Shown: positions 1 through 8,632 of the stretch, piece after piece
Layout of the letters: every line of letters starts with the position of its first letter
Position numbering within the stretch: the first letter of the stretch is position 1
Source of the DNA: Thalassovita sp.
Lineage (GTDB): Bacteria; Pseudomonadota; Alphaproteobacteria; Rhodobacterales; Rhodobacteraceae
Reading direction: 5' to 3'
DNA length: 64,000 nucleotides
Assembly: GCA_029212905.1 (NCBI GenBank)
Contig: JARGPB010000015.1
Coordinates: 30,154-94,153 of the forward strand
Made by a program: the position numbers and the translations under genes
Notes under the pieces: generated by a model
The model's database searches: none
Told to the model about the DNA's origin: nothing
Seen by the model: only the letters and a program-made list of their open reading frames with translations

Positions 1-218
1 CTGTGGCAAACATAGCAGCCTTCGCGGATGTAGACATCGCGCCCAGTCAGCTCCAGCGGGGTGTAGGGGCGCATGCCTTCTACATCCTCGATGGTGTTTT
101 CCAGCCAGAACAGCGGTGCAATCTGCACGATGCCGCCGATCGTGACCACGAGGAAGGCAAAGATCGCCAGAAGCGTGATGTTCTTCTCGAGGATTGCGTG
201 TTTATCAAGAATTGCCAT
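1..218 (-). CDS. ccoO: cbb3-type cytochrome c oxidase subunit II, partial (cut by window edge)
   Basis: The first 72 codons are present. The protein begins MAILDKHAILEKN, has one N-terminal membrane helix (about residues 13-35), and then the periplasmic segment with a c-type haem site (CYVCH) just before the window ends. That is the order of CcoO, the membrane-anchored monohaem subunit that passes electrons to CcoN. It starts 14 bases after the ccoN stop, so the two are co-transcribed. The rest of the gene, and presumably ccoQ and ccoP, lie to the left of the window. Confidence 0.93.
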   Translation of the reverse strand, partial: MAILDKHAILEKNITLLAIFAFLVVTIGGIVQIAPLFWLENTIEDVEGMRPYTPLELTGRDVYIREGCYVCH

Positions 219-232
219 TTGTCAGGTCCCTC

Positions 233-1834
233 TTATTCTGCCGGGACAACGGAGTTGTCAGCTTCAACAGCCGGGCTCCGTTTGACGGTCATGAACAGGT
301 TATAGCACATGATGATCGCACCCAGCAGGAACATGATCCCACCTGTACCGCGCACCACATACATTGGCAGTTTCGCAGCAACGGTGTCAGCGAACGAATT
401 CACCAAGAAGCCATTTGCATCAACTTCGCGCCACATCAGGCCTTCCATGATGCCGGTCACCCACATGGATGCCGCGTACAGGATGATACCGATCGTCGCC
501 AACCAGAAGTGCCAGGACACCAGGCTCAGCGAATACAGGCGTTCCTTGTTCCACAGTTTGGGAACCAAGAAGTACAGCGCACCAAAGGTGATCATACCGT
601 TCCAGCCCAACGCACCCGAGTGCACGTGACCGATGGTCCAGTCAGTGTAGTGCGACAGCGAGTTCACAGCGCGGATCGACATCATCGGGCCCTCAAACGT
701 GGACATGCCATAGAAGCCGATCGAGATAACCATCATACGGATGATCGGATCGGTACGCAGCTTGTCCCAGGCGCCCGAAAGCGTCATCAGACCGTTGATC
801 ATACCACCCCAGGACGGCATCCACAGCACGATCGAGAAGACCATACCCAGCGTCGAAGCCCAGTCAGGCAGCGCGGTATAGTGCAGGTGGTGCGGACCAG
901 CCCAGATATAGATGAAGATCAGTGCCCAGAAGTGGATGATCGACAGTTTATAGGAATAAACCGGACGCTCGGCCTGCTTCGGCACGAAGTAATACATCAT
1001 GCCCAGGAAACCCGCAGTCAAGAAGAAGCCCACGGCGTTGTGGCCGTACCACCACTGCGTCATGGCATCTTGAACACCCGAGAAGACCTGAACCGATTTG
1101 GAACCGAACAGCGACACCGGGATCGACATGTTGTTGACCAGGTGCAGCAGGGCAACCGTCAGGATAAACGACAGGAAGAACCAGTTCGCCACGTAGATGT
1201 GACGCTCTTTGCGCTTGACGATCGTGCCTACGAAAACGGCCAGATACGACACCCACACGATGGTCAGCCAGATATCCACGTACCATTCGGGTTCTGCGTA
1301 TTCTTTCGACTGGGTTGCGCCCAGGATGTACCCGGTTGCGGCCAGCACGATGAACAGGTTGTAGCCCCAGAACACGAACCAAGCCAGATTTCCGCCCCAA
1401 AGGCGCGCTGCCGACGTCCGCTGAACCACGTAGAACGATGTCGCGATCAGGGCGTTGCCACCGAATGCGAAAATCACGGCCGAGGTATGCAGCGGGCGCA
1501 GTTTGCCAAAGTTCAGATAGCCCAGAGCCCAATCAAAGTTGAGCACCGGAAAGGCCAACTGGAATGCGATGAAAGTCCCTGCCAAGAAGCCAACGACCCC
1601 CCACAGAGCAGTTGCGATCACGCCGGCGCGCACAACGCCGTCGAGATATTCATTTTGAGATGCAGGTTTGCTGGCCTCGCCAGTCCCCCGCAACACGTAC
1701 AGGAACGCGACTGCAGCGGCCAATGCCACCGTCACCGCGTTTACCTGATAAGCCACGTCACGCCCGTAATTGGCCGCGATCAACGCCAGAAGCGTGACCA
1801 GACCAAGCGCGATCAGCTTGATGTAATTTACCAT
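233..1834 (-). CDS. ccoN: cbb3-type cytochrome c oxidase subunit I
   Basis: This 533-residue polytopic inner-membrane protein is the catalytic haem-copper subunit of the high-affinity terminal oxidase. It reduces O2 to water and pumps protons under low oxygen. The family histidines are visible: LHTSAVIF for the low-spin haem, WYGHNAVGFF with CuB His and the nearby Tyr, GPHHLHYT for the CuB His pair, and the C-terminal HYTDWTIGHVHSG segment with haem ligands. Length is normal for CcoN. It is first in the ccoNO operon and is preceded by two FNR palindromes shared with the divergent stress-protein gene, which fits oxygen-responsive control. Confidence 0.97.
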   Translation of the reverse strand: MVNYIKLIALGLVTLLALIAANYGRDVAYQVNAVTVALAAAVAFLYVLRGTGEASKPASQNEYLDGVVRAGVIATALWGVVGFLAGTFIAFQLAFPVLNFDWALGYLNFGKLRPLHTSAVIFAFGGNALIATSFYVVQRTSAARLWGGNLAWFVFWGYNLFIVLAATGYILGATQSKEYAEPEWYVDIWLTIVWVSYLAVFVGTIVKRKERHIYVANWFFLSFILTVALLHLVNNMSIPVSLFGSKSVQVFSGVQDAMTQWWYGHNAVGFFLTAGFLGMMYYFVPKQAERPVYSYKLSIIHFWALIFIYIWAGPHHLHYTALPDWASTLGMVFSIVLWMPSWGGMINGLMTLSGAWDKLRTDPIIRMMVISIGFYGMSTFEGPMMSIRAVNSLSHYTDWTIGHVHSGALGWNGMITFGALYFLVPKLWNKERLYSLSLVSWHFWLATIGIILYAASMWVTGIMEGLMWREVDANGFLVNSFADTVAAKLPMYVVRGTGGIMFLLGAIIMCYNLFMTVKRSPAVEADNSVVPAE

Positions 1835-1928
1835 TTTGCGTCCCTTCGTCTCTGAACCCGCACGATTCGTATGCCGCGCGGGCGGTTCCAGACTGGCCGT
1901 TTAATGCGATTGGCGGCTTGGTCTTGCC

Positions 1929-1942
1929 TTGATCTGTATCAA
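1929..1942. promoter_or_regulatory. FNR/FnrL binding site 1
   Basis: TTGATCTGTATCAA is a perfect TTGAT-N4-ATCAA dyad, the consensus for Fnr-type regulators. It lies 95 bases upstream of ccoN and 97 bases upstream of the divergent usp gene. The fnrL gene is only 1 kb away. Which of the two genes each box serves cannot be told from sequence. Confidence 0.85.
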
Positions 1943-1960
1943 ACCTCTGCAGGGCATTTC

Positions 1961-1974
1961 TTGACACGGGTCAA
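1961..1974. promoter_or_regulatory. FNR/FnrL binding site 2
   Basis: TTGACACGGGTCAA is a perfect dyad of the variant TTGAC-N4-GTCAA, a form also bound by Fnr-family proteins. It lies 18 bases to the right of site 1 and 64 bases upstream of usp, so it is the better placed of the two for usp. Confidence 0.8.
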
Positions 1975-2038
1975 AGTGTCTCAAAATTCAACGGTCTAGG
2001 GTGCGAATGAAGCGGTCAATTGCGGATGGGAGAGATTC

Positions 2039-2878
2039 ATGGCCTACAAGAATATATTTACGGTGCTCACAAACACCGAATTCGTTGCTCCGGTATTGGA
2101 GCAAGGCATTGCGCTGGCGCGATCAAACGACGCCCACCTAGAGGTGCTGTGCCTGGGCGTCGACCGAACACAAACGGGGTTCTACTATGCCGGTGCCAAC
2201 GCAATGGTGCTGCAAGAAACCATCACCCGTGCCCAAGAAGAGGCACAAGAATTGGAGGCTTTGGTCAAAGCCCGTCTCGAGAAATCTGAGATTCGCTGGA
2301 GCACGGATCTGGGCGTCTCGCAACTGGCTGACATCGGTCGGCACGTTGCCCCCCATGCCCGATTCTCGGATCTGGTAATTTTGCCCCAACCGTACGGCCA
2401 GAACCACGGTGCCGAGATGGAGCCGGTCATGGAAACCGCGCTGTTCGAAGGCAAGATTCCCGTGATCATCCTGCCGGATGGCGTCGAAATGGTGACAACG
2501 CCAAAAAATATCACCGTCGCATGGAACGAAAGCAACGAAGCACTAGCGTCTGTACGCGCGTCCTTGCCCATCCTGCAAGCGGCCGAAAATGTCCGCGTCG
2601 TGGTGATTGATCCGCCAACCCATGGGCCGAACCGATCGGATCCCGGCGGGCTTTTGTCGCAATTTCTTGCGCGCCATGGCGTCCGGGCGGAAATTGACGT
2701 CCTGTCAAAAACCCTCCCGCGCGTTTCTGACGTTCTATTGCGCCATGCGTCGGACACCGAGGCCGATCTGATCGTGATGGGCGCATATGGGCATTCGCGC
2801 TTCCGCGAGGCGATCCTCGGCGGGGCCACCCGTTATATGCTTGAGCAAGCACAACTGCCTGTCCTGATGGCACACTAA
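2039..2878 (+). CDS. universal stress protein, tandem UspA domains
   Basis: The 279-residue protein has two UspA-like halves. The first starts at residue 1 (YKNIFTVLTN). The second starts near residue 157 and ends with the nucleotide-binding motif GAYGHSRFREAILGGATRYML. Tandem Usp proteins are cytoplasmic and ATP-binding; in related bacteria they often belong to the anaerobic or Fnr regulon. Two FNR boxes lie directly upstream, shared with ccoN, and an intrinsic terminator follows, so it is probably monocistronic. The exact physiological role is unknown. Confidence 0.93.
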   Translation: MAYKNIFTVLTNTEFVAPVLEQGIALARSNDAHLEVLCLGVDRTQTGFYYAGANAMVLQETITRAQEEAQELEALVKARLEKSEIRWSTDLGVSQLADIGRHVAPHARFSDLVILPQPYGQNHGAEMEPVMETALFEGKIPVIILPDGVEMVTTPKNITVAWNESNEALASVRASLPILQAAENVRVVVIDPPTHGPNRSDPGGLLSQFLARHGVRAEIDVLSKTLPRVSDVLLRHASDTEADLIVMGAYGHSRFREAILGGATRYMLEQAQLPVLMAH

Positions 2879-2909
2879 GCAAACCCTGGGGCCCAAGCCC
2901 CGGACCGCA

Positions 2910-2944
2910 AAAGCCCCGGGTCATACGAAACGATCCGGGGCTTT
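2910..2944 (+). terminator. intrinsic terminator after usp
   Basis: AAAGCCCCGG and CCGGGGCTTT form a 10-bp stem around a 15-base loop, with A and T runs on both sides. It sits between the convergent usp and fnrL genes and could act in both directions. Confidence 0.85.
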
Positions 2945-2992
2945 CACGTATTTCTATGGGATGAGGCAGATATTCAGCCCCCTAAATGGGCC

Positions 2993-3739
2993 TTAGGCGA
3001 AAATTCCGCCGTCGCTGTCATCCCCAGCTTCTTCCATAAGACGCGTGAAATCGGGCACCGTCACATGACGCTTGCCTTCCAGATGGATGACACCATCACG
3101 CTTCAGCGCGGAAATCTGTCGGCTGACGGTTTCCAGCGTTAGGCCCAGATAATCCGCCATCGCCTCGCGCGTCAGGGGAAGATCGAACACCAACGCCCCT
3201 TGGGCAGGACGCAGATTCAACGATGCGTCCCGGCGGGCGATGATCGACAACAAGGACGCGATTTTCTCTCGGGCGGTTTTGCGCCCCAGAACCAGCATCC
3301 ACTCGCGCGCGGCATCCAGTTCGTCCAACGTCATTTCCAGCAGGCGCTGCGCAACATGAGGCGTGCGAACCATCATCTGTTCGAACGGTTTCTTGCGGAA
3401 ACAACACATCACCAGATCCGTCGTCGCGACCACATCATAAGCCGAGCCTTCGCGGCCAGGGCGCCCGACGAAATCGCTGGGCAGCAGCAGACCAACCATC
3501 TGGGTGCGGCCGTCTTCCATAGTTTGGGTCAAGGTCGCGATGCCGGATACGACGGAGCCAACAAAATCCATCTTGTCGCCCGACCAGATCACAGTCTGGC
3601 CCGCCTCGAAGCTGCGATAATATTTGATTTCCTCAAGCAGCTCCAGCTCGTCGCTTTCGCAACGTGCACATACAGCCCTATGGCGAATGGGGCATTCCTC
3701 ACAATTGTGGTTGTGAGACAAAGTTTCATCCTGAAGCAT
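2993..3739 (-). CDS. fnrL: Crp/Fnr-family oxygen-responsive regulator FnrL
   Basis: At 248 residues this is a full-length Fnr. N-terminal cysteines C13, C16, C24 and C27, plus C112/C113 in the sensor domain, can supply the ligands of an oxygen-labile [4Fe-4S] cluster. A cyclic-nucleotide-like beta-barrel and dimer helix follow. The C-terminal helix-turn-helix contains LTLETVSRQISALKRDG, with the E-x-x-S-R recognition residues that read TTGAT half-sites. Exactly such sites occur before ccoN/usp and in its own divergent promoter with hemN. It is therefore probably the local and global regulator of the micro-oxic switch, and probably autoregulated. Confidence 0.95.
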   Translation of the reverse strand: MLQDETLSHNHNCEECPIRHRAVCARCESDELELLEEIKYYRSFEAGQTVIWSGDKMDFVGSVVSGIATLTQTMEDGRTQMVGLLLPSDFVGRPGREGSAYDVVATTDLVMCCFRKKPFEQMMVRTPHVAQRLLEMTLDELDAAREWMLVLGRKTAREKIASLLSIIARRDASLNLRPAQGALVFDLPLTREAMADYLGLTLETVSRQISALKRDGVIHLEGKRHVTVPDFTRLMEEAGDDSDGGIFA

Positions 3740-3757
3740 TTTTGTCCGTCGCGCGCT

Positions 3758-3771
3758 TGATCTGGGTCAAA
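3758..3771. promoter_or_regulatory. FNR/FnrL binding site 3 (fnrL-hemN)
   Basis: TTGATCTGGGTCAA matches the TTGAT-N4-(A/G)TCAA consensus and lies in the 67-base gap between divergent fnrL and hemN. It is 19 bases from the fnrL start and 36 bases from the hemN start. This suggests fnrL autoregulation and hemN activation under low oxygen. Confidence 0.85.
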
Positions 3772-3806
3772 GTTGACCCGCCTGATTTCCACTAGAGGCT
3801 AGGCTT

Positions 3807-5162
3807 ATGGAAACGAAAACGCAACTTGCAAAACTGGGGCTGTTTGACGCGAAGGTACCTCGTTATACGAGCTACCCTACGGCACCCCACTTCTCAAATG
3901 ACGTTGAAAAAGCTGATTTTTCTAGCTGGATCAAAGAGATAAAGCCTGGCTCAGACATATCACTTTATTTGCATGTGCCTTTTTGTCGCCGCCTGTGCTG
4001 GTTCTGCGCCTGCCGCACCCAAGGGACACAATCCGAATCCCCCGTGCGCGCATATTTACAAACACTAAAAGCAGAACTGCAGCTTCTGAAGCGGGATCTG
4101 CCGGAAGGTGTGCGCCTAAATCGGCTGCACTGGGGCGGGGGCACCCCCACATTGCTGTCTGCCGGAATGATGACCGACCTAGCCGAAGCTGTTCTGGATG
4201 TCGCCCCTTTCGCCGAGAATTACGAATTTTCAGTTGAAATTGATCCAAACGAGATCGACGACAGCCGCCTGACCGCTCTTGCTGCGGCGGGAATGAACCG
4301 CGCTTCGATCGGGGTACAGGATTTCGACGATGAGATCCAAAAAACAATCGGCCGCATTCAGGGCTATGACGTGACCCGCGACGCCATTGAGGCGATCCGC
4401 GCGCATGGGGTTTACAGCCTGAACGCCGACATCCTGTTCGGCCTGCCGCACCAATCCAAAGAACGCATCACCGAAAGCGTCCAGAAACTGCTTTCGCTGA
4501 ATCCTGATCGCGTCGCGCTGTATGGGTATGCGCATGTGCCGTGGATGGCCAAACGTCAGCAGATGATCCCATCCGAGGCCCTGCCGACCCCACAAGAGCG
4601 GCTGGAACTGTTTGAAACCGCCCGCCGCCTGTTCGTTTGGGACAATTACGCTGAAATCGGCATCGACCATTTCGCCTCGCAGTCCGATGGGCTGACCATT
4701 GCGCAAAAGACCGGCAAGCTGCGCCGGAATTTCCAGGGTTATACCGACGACACATCCGAGGTTCTGGTGGGTATTGGGGCGTCCTCAATATCGCGTTTCC
4801 CGCAAGGCTATGCGCAGAACGCGCCCAGCACCGGTGCCCATACCGCCGCCATTCGCGACGGCCAGTATTCGACATCGCGCGGGCACAAATTCTCAGCTGA
4901 GGACCAGTTGCGTTCTCGGATCATCGAGATGCTGATGTGCGATTTCCGAACCAACGATGCAGAGCTGAAAGAAACGTTTCAGCTGCCTCAGGCCGCGCTG
5001 AACCGCATGTATGAATCTGCAAAAACCGAGTTCCCGAACATTCTGGAACAAACTACGGATGGGCTGTTCATTCCTCCGTCCGTACGTCCGCTGACTCGTA
5101 TGATCGCCCGTTCCTTTGACGCGTATGATCTGTCCAAAGCAGGACATTCCTCGGCCATCTAA
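3807..5162 (+). CDS. hemN: oxygen-independent coproporphyrinogen III oxidase (radical SAM)
   Basis: This enzyme decarboxylates coproporphyrinogen III to protoporphyrinogen IX without O2 in haem biosynthesis. The 451-residue protein has the radical SAM cluster motif C60-x3-C64-x2-C67 followed by a further Cys at 69 (CRRLCWFCAC). This is the HemN type; the chaperone HemW lacks the extra Cys. The GGGTP motif and the C-terminal HemN domain follow. Neighbouring fnrL and a FNR box in the shared promoter fit anaerobic induction alongside the cbb3 oxidase, which needs haem. Confidence 0.96.
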   Translation: METKTQLAKLGLFDAKVPRYTSYPTAPHFSNDVEKADFSSWIKEIKPGSDISLYLHVPFCRRLCWFCACRTQGTQSESPVRAYLQTLKAELQLLKRDLPEGVRLNRLHWGGGTPTLLSAGMMTDLAEAVLDVAPFAENYEFSVEIDPNEIDDSRLTALAAAGMNRASIGVQDFDDEIQKTIGRIQGYDVTRDAIEAIRAHGVYSLNADILFGLPHQSKERITESVQKLLSLNPDRVALYGYAHVPWMAKRQQMIPSEALPTPQERLELFETARRLFVWDNYAEIGIDHFASQSDGLTIAQKTGKLRRNFQGYTDDTSEVLVGIGASSISRFPQGYAQNAPSTGAHTAAIRDGQYSTSRGHKFSAEDQLRSRIIEMLMCDFRTNDAELKETFQLPQAALNRMYESAKTEFPNILEQTTDGLFIPPSVRPLTRMIARSFDAYDLSKAGHSSAI

Positions 5163-5170
5163 GGCGCGAA

Positions 5171-5193
5171 GGATGGGCTTCTGAAGCCCATCC
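5171..5193. terminator. hairpin between convergent hemN and era
   Basis: GGATGGGCTT-CTG-AAGCCCATCC is a perfect 10-bp stem with a 3-base loop, 9 bases after the hemN stop. No long T-run follows on either strand, so it may act as a terminator or as an mRNA 3'-end stabiliser. Confidence 0.6.
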
Positions 5194-5230
5194 CTGATAC
5201 TTGGAAATTTCTCCTACCTCGGGCAGAGGC

Positions 5231-6145
5231 TCAGGTATTTCCGTCGCGGAAATCCAGGCCCATCTCGGAATAGCGCTCGGACTCTTCTTGCCAGTTTTCG
5301 CGGACTTTCACCTGCAAAAACAGGTGGATACGGCGCCCCAGGAACTCTTCCAATTCCAGACGCGCGGCTTGACTTACGGCCTTAATCGTTTCGCCCCGTT
5401 TGCCCAGCAGGATCCCCTTGTGGCCGTCGCGACTGACATAAACGATTTGATCAATCCGGGCCGATCCGTCTTTGCGCTCTTCCCATTTTTCGGTCTCGAC
5501 GGTCAGCTGATACGGCAATTCCTGATGCAGGCGCAGGGTCAGCTTTTCGCGTGTGACTTCGGCAGCGATCATCCGCAAAGGCAAATCGGCAATCTGATCT
5601 TCGGGGTACAGCCACGGGCTCTCGGGCATCTGTTCCGCCAGCCAGGCTCGCAGATCATCGACGCCATAGCCGCGTTCGGCTGAGATCATGAATGTTTTCG
5701 CGAACGAGAACCGTTCGTTCAGCTTCTGAGACAGATCCAGCAGGACTTCGGCTTTGACCCGGTCGATCTTGTTGATCGCCAGAGCAAAAGTTCGGTGCTC
5801 ACCCAGCTCGGCCAGACCATCCAGGATGCGTTCGACGCCCTCGGTGATGCCGCGGTGGGCCTCGATCAGCAGCACGATCACGTCCGCATCCGCAGCCCCG
5901 CCCCAAGCAGCCGCAACCATCGCGCGGTCCAGACGGCGGCGCGGCTTGAACAAACCCGGAGTGTCCACAAACACGATCTGGGACTCGCCCTCCATGGCCA
6001 CGCCCCGAATGCGCATCCGCGTCGTCTGCACCTTATGTGTTACGATCGACACCTTCGCCCCCACCATGCGATTGGTCAGGGTGGACTTGCCGGCGTTCGG
6101 CTCTCCGATCAGGGCAACGAAGCCTGCGCGCGTGGTCATATGCAT
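5231..6145 (-). CDS. era: GTPase Era
   Basis: Era binds GTP and 16S rRNA near its 3' end and assists 30S assembly. The 304-residue protein shows the G1 motif GEPNAGKS (residues 14-21), G3 DTPG, G4 NKID, and a C-terminal KH RNA-binding domain containing GKRGETIK. Length is normal. It is last of the leftward pdxJ-acpS-lepB-rnc series, separated from rnc by an inserted transporter gene. A second ATG two codons in (MTTRAG) is an equally possible start. Confidence 0.96.
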   Translation of the reverse strand: MHMTTRAGFVALIGEPNAGKSTLTNRMVGAKVSIVTHKVQTTRMRIRGVAMEGESQIVFVDTPGLFKPRRRLDRAMVAAAWGGAADADVIVLLIEAHRGITEGVERILDGLAELGEHRTFALAINKIDRVKAEVLLDLSQKLNERFSFAKTFMISAERGYGVDDLRAWLAEQMPESPWLYPEDQIADLPLRMIAAEVTREKLTLRLHQELPYQLTVETEKWEERKDGSARIDQIVYVSRDGHKGILLGKRGETIKAVSQAARLELEEFLGRRIHLFLQVKVRENWQEESERYSEMGLDFRDGNT

Positions 6146-6192
6146 CTCTCCATAGTCAAGTCACGGCCATTAGCCGAAAACCGTCCGGTGTA

Positions 6193-7065
6193 CTAGCCCG
6201 CTTTGCGTTGACGCAGCAAAGAGTAGAGCCCGCTTCCTACGATCACAGCGCCGCCGGTCAGCGTCAACTGATCGGGGCGTTCTCCGAACACCAGAACCGC
6301 CAAAATCAGCGCAAAAACCAGTCTGATATAGCGGAAAGGCGCCACAAATCCGATTTCACCCATGCGCATGGCGTGCGTCAATGCCGCATAGGCCAGAACG
6401 CCAAACAGTGACGCTCCGGACAACCTGAGCAAAACCGAGGCCGCAGGAGGCGCAATTTGCTCCCCTCCGACAACAGCCAGAATGGCCCCAGCCAGGGTCA
6501 GCACCGCAAAGCCCAGCGTCCCCAGTTGCGGCATAGACATCGACGGCGGGCTGGCACGCGTGGCAAGGTCGCGTCCCGCAAACCCGATCATGCCCAGCAC
6601 AGCAAACAGCGACGTCACCTCAAAGCTGGCAGGCGTCGGGCGCAGGATCAACAAGACCCCGACGAACCCGATACCCATCGCGATCCACCGACGCCAGCCG
6701 ACAGTCTCGCCTAGGAACAGCACGGCGCCTAGCGCTACCACCAACGGGGTTGCTTGCAAAATAGACGAGGTGCTTGCCAGTGGTGTCATGGCCAGCGCCA
6801 AAGCGTAGAACAGCCGTCCGCCCAGTTCGAATCCTGATCGGATCAGCAACGGTTTGGTCAGCACCGCCGCGTGCCAGATTGGTTCCCCACGCAAACGGGA
6901 CATCAAGACGAAAACCAACCCGCCCAGACCGCCGAAAATAATCAGCGCCTGCCCCGGTGGGTAGGCTTGGCTGGCAGATTTATAGAGAACGTCCTCCACA
7001 GCAAAGGCCGCCATGGCCAAAACCATGTAACCCGCTCCGCGGGCGTTTCCGCCGGCCGGGCTCAC
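6193..7065 (-). CDS. DMT superfamily (EamA) transporter
   Basis: The protein has about 290 residues and ten hydrophobic segments in two EamA repeats, typical of drug/metabolite exporters in the inner membrane. The substrate cannot be predicted. I place the start at a GTG whose first bases overlap the rnc stop (GTGA), giving VSPAGGNARGAGYMVLAM; a longer upstream reading frame only runs through rnc in another frame. The overlap implies translational coupling to rnc. Its position between rnc and era is notable because those two genes are usually adjacent. Confidence 0.88.
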   Translation of the reverse strand: MSPAGGNARGAGYMVLAMAAFAVEDVLYKSASQAYPPGQALIIFGGLGGLVFVLMSRLRGEPIWHAAVLTKPLLIRSGFELGGRLFYALALAMTPLASTSSILQATPLVVALGAVLFLGETVGWRRWIAMGIGFVGVLLILRPTPASFEVTSLFAVLGMIGFAGRDLATRASPPSMSMPQLGTLGFAVLTLAGAILAVVGGEQIAPPAASVLLRLSGASLFGVLAYAALTHAMRMGEIGFVAPFRYIRLVFALILAVLVFGERPDQLTLTGGAVIVGSGLYSLLRQRKAG

Positions 7066-7751
7066 CCGTTTTCCGATGTCAAACGGTCTAGCAAATCCTT
7101 GGCAGCGGCCTGTTCTGCCTGCCGTTTGGAGCCAGCGGTCGCCATGGCCTCTTCGCCCGATTGCAACGTCACAGAGATGGTAAACACTGGGGCGTGATCC
7201 GGGCCAGAACGGGCGACTTCGGAATATTTCGGAGGCTGTTGCGCACGGGCCTGTGCCCATTCCTGCAGGCTGGTTTTGGCGTCACGGGCATCGTCCTCGA
7301 CCTTGTCGATCCGCTTGCCCCAATGTTTGACGATCAGGTCGCGCGCCGGTTCAATGCCACCATCCAGATAAACCGCAGCAATCACCGACTCCATCGCATC
7401 GCCCAGCAGTGCCTGTTTACGTCGGCCACCTGACAACATTTCCGAGCGGCCCAGCTTTAGCACCTCTCCCAGCCCGATCTGTCGGGCCACATCGGCGCAG
7501 GTTTCCTTGCGCACCAGCGCGTTGAAACGAGGGGCCAACTGTCCTTCGGAGGCGCCTTTGTCCTTGGCCAGCAGGGTTTCGGCCATGATCAGCCCCAAAA
7601 CCCGGTCACCCAGAAATTCCAACCGCTGATTATCCTGCCGCGAGGGCGACGAAACAGACGAATGGGTTACGGCCCGCAGCAGCAGTTCGGGCCGCTGAAA
7701 CGCATAGCCAATACGGCCCTCAAAGGCCTTCAGATCCGCCGAGATTTTCAC
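7062..7751 (-). CDS. rnc: ribonuclease III
   Basis: RNase III cleaves double-stranded RNA, including the rRNA precursor. The RNase III domain contains the signature QRLEFLGDRVLGL with acidic catalytic residues, and a second acidic cluster at GDAMESVIAAVYLDGG. A C-terminal double-stranded RNA-binding domain ends near residue 229. I choose the GTG at 7751, which overlaps the lepB TGA (GTGA) and gives VKISADLKAFEGRIG, the usual family N-terminus. It is coupled upstream to lepB and downstream to the EamA gene. Confidence 0.95.
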   Translation of the reverse strand: MKISADLKAFEGRIGYAFQRPELLLRAVTHSSVSSPSRQDNQRLEFLGDRVLGLIMAETLLAKDKGASEGQLAPRFNALVRKETCADVARQIGLGEVLKLGRSEMLSGGRRKQALLGDAMESVIAAVYLDGGIEPARDLIVKHWGKRIDKVEDDARDAKTSLQEWAQARAQQPPKYSEVARSGPDHAPVFTISVTLQSGEEAMATAGSKRQAEQAAAKDLLDRLTSENG

Positions 7752-8578
7752 TCGATCCCCTTGAAAAAACGGTCGCCACGCCATGTCCAGACTGCGAACA
7801 GCGAACGCCCCGCAGACGAGAACATGATCCGGTCTGCGCGGCCAATCAGGTTTTCGAAGGGCACGAAACCGACACCGCCGACGGTCTGCGGCACACGGCT
7901 ATCGGTCGAATTATCGCGGTTATCCCCCATGAAGAAATAGTGCCCGGCAGGCACCGTATAAACGGGGGTATGATCAGATTGCTGATCCCCGATGTTCAGG
8001 ATCGCATGTTCTACCCCGTTGGGCAGAACCTCGATCTGGCGGGTCTTCAGGCAGGCGCCACCAGTCCCCACCGGACCATTTTCACAACGCGGGCGCAGGC
8101 CTTGCGGACCTTGTGGTTCAGCCAGTTCCTCGAACTGACCGCCATCCTTCAGCTCTACAGCTTTGCCGTTCAGATGCAGCACGCCGTTCCGAACCTGTAC
8201 CGTGTCACCGGGCAGGCCGATCAAGCGCTTCACATAGTCCATTCCCGAAACCGGATGCCGGAACACGATAACGTCGCCGCGCTCGGGCTCCGAGGCCAGA
8301 ATACGCGAATTGTCACCGTCGATAACGCTACAAATATTCTTGGCGTCGATCACGAACCCGCCCAGACGGATCGTCGGGCAGGACGCATAGGAATAGCCAT
8401 AGGCCATTTTGTTGACGAACAGGAAGTCGCCAATCAAAAGCGTATCTTTCATTGACCCGGATGGAATCCAGAACGGTTGAAAAAACAGCGTGCGGAAGAC
8501 GCCTGCGATCAGCAGAGCATAGACAACGGTTTTGATCGTCTCGACGATCCCACTGTCCTTCTTTTCCTTCTTGGCCAT
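7748..8578 (-). CDS. lepB: signal peptidase I
   Basis: This serine-lysine protease removes signal peptides at the periplasmic face of the inner membrane. The 276-residue protein has one clear N-terminal membrane helix (about residues 13-33), the catalytic Ser42 in PSGSMKDTL, and Lys117 in YVKRLIGLPGD. The conserved GDNRDNSTDSR box is near the C-terminus. It precedes rnc with a 4-base overlap, the order seen in many proteobacteria. A Cys pair (C67, C83) lies in the region between the Ser and Lys boxes. Confidence 0.96.
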   Translation of the reverse strand: MAKKEKKDSGIVETIKTVVYALLIAGVFRTLFFQPFWIPSGSMKDTLLIGDFLFVNKMAYGYSYASCPTIRLGGFVIDAKNICSVIDGDNSRILASEPERGDVIVFRHPVSGMDYVKRLIGLPGDTVQVRNGVLHLNGKAVELKDGGQFEELAEPQGPQGLRPRCENGPVGTGGACLKTRQIEVLPNGVEHAILNIGDQQSDHTPVYTVPAGHYFFMGDNRDNSTDSRVPQTVGGVGFVPFENLIGRADRIMFSSAGRSLFAVWTWRGDRFFKGIE

Positions 8579-8632
8579 CCCGAAAACTCCTGAGTTCTGT
8601 TGCTGGCTACATGCGGGGTGGCTGACGGGCTG

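Noticed and set aside
194..1855. 553-residue open frame on the plus strand across ccoN
   Set aside because: It is antisense to ccoN, is rich in His, Arg and Gln with no recognisable domain, and arises from GC-biased codon positions of the real gene.
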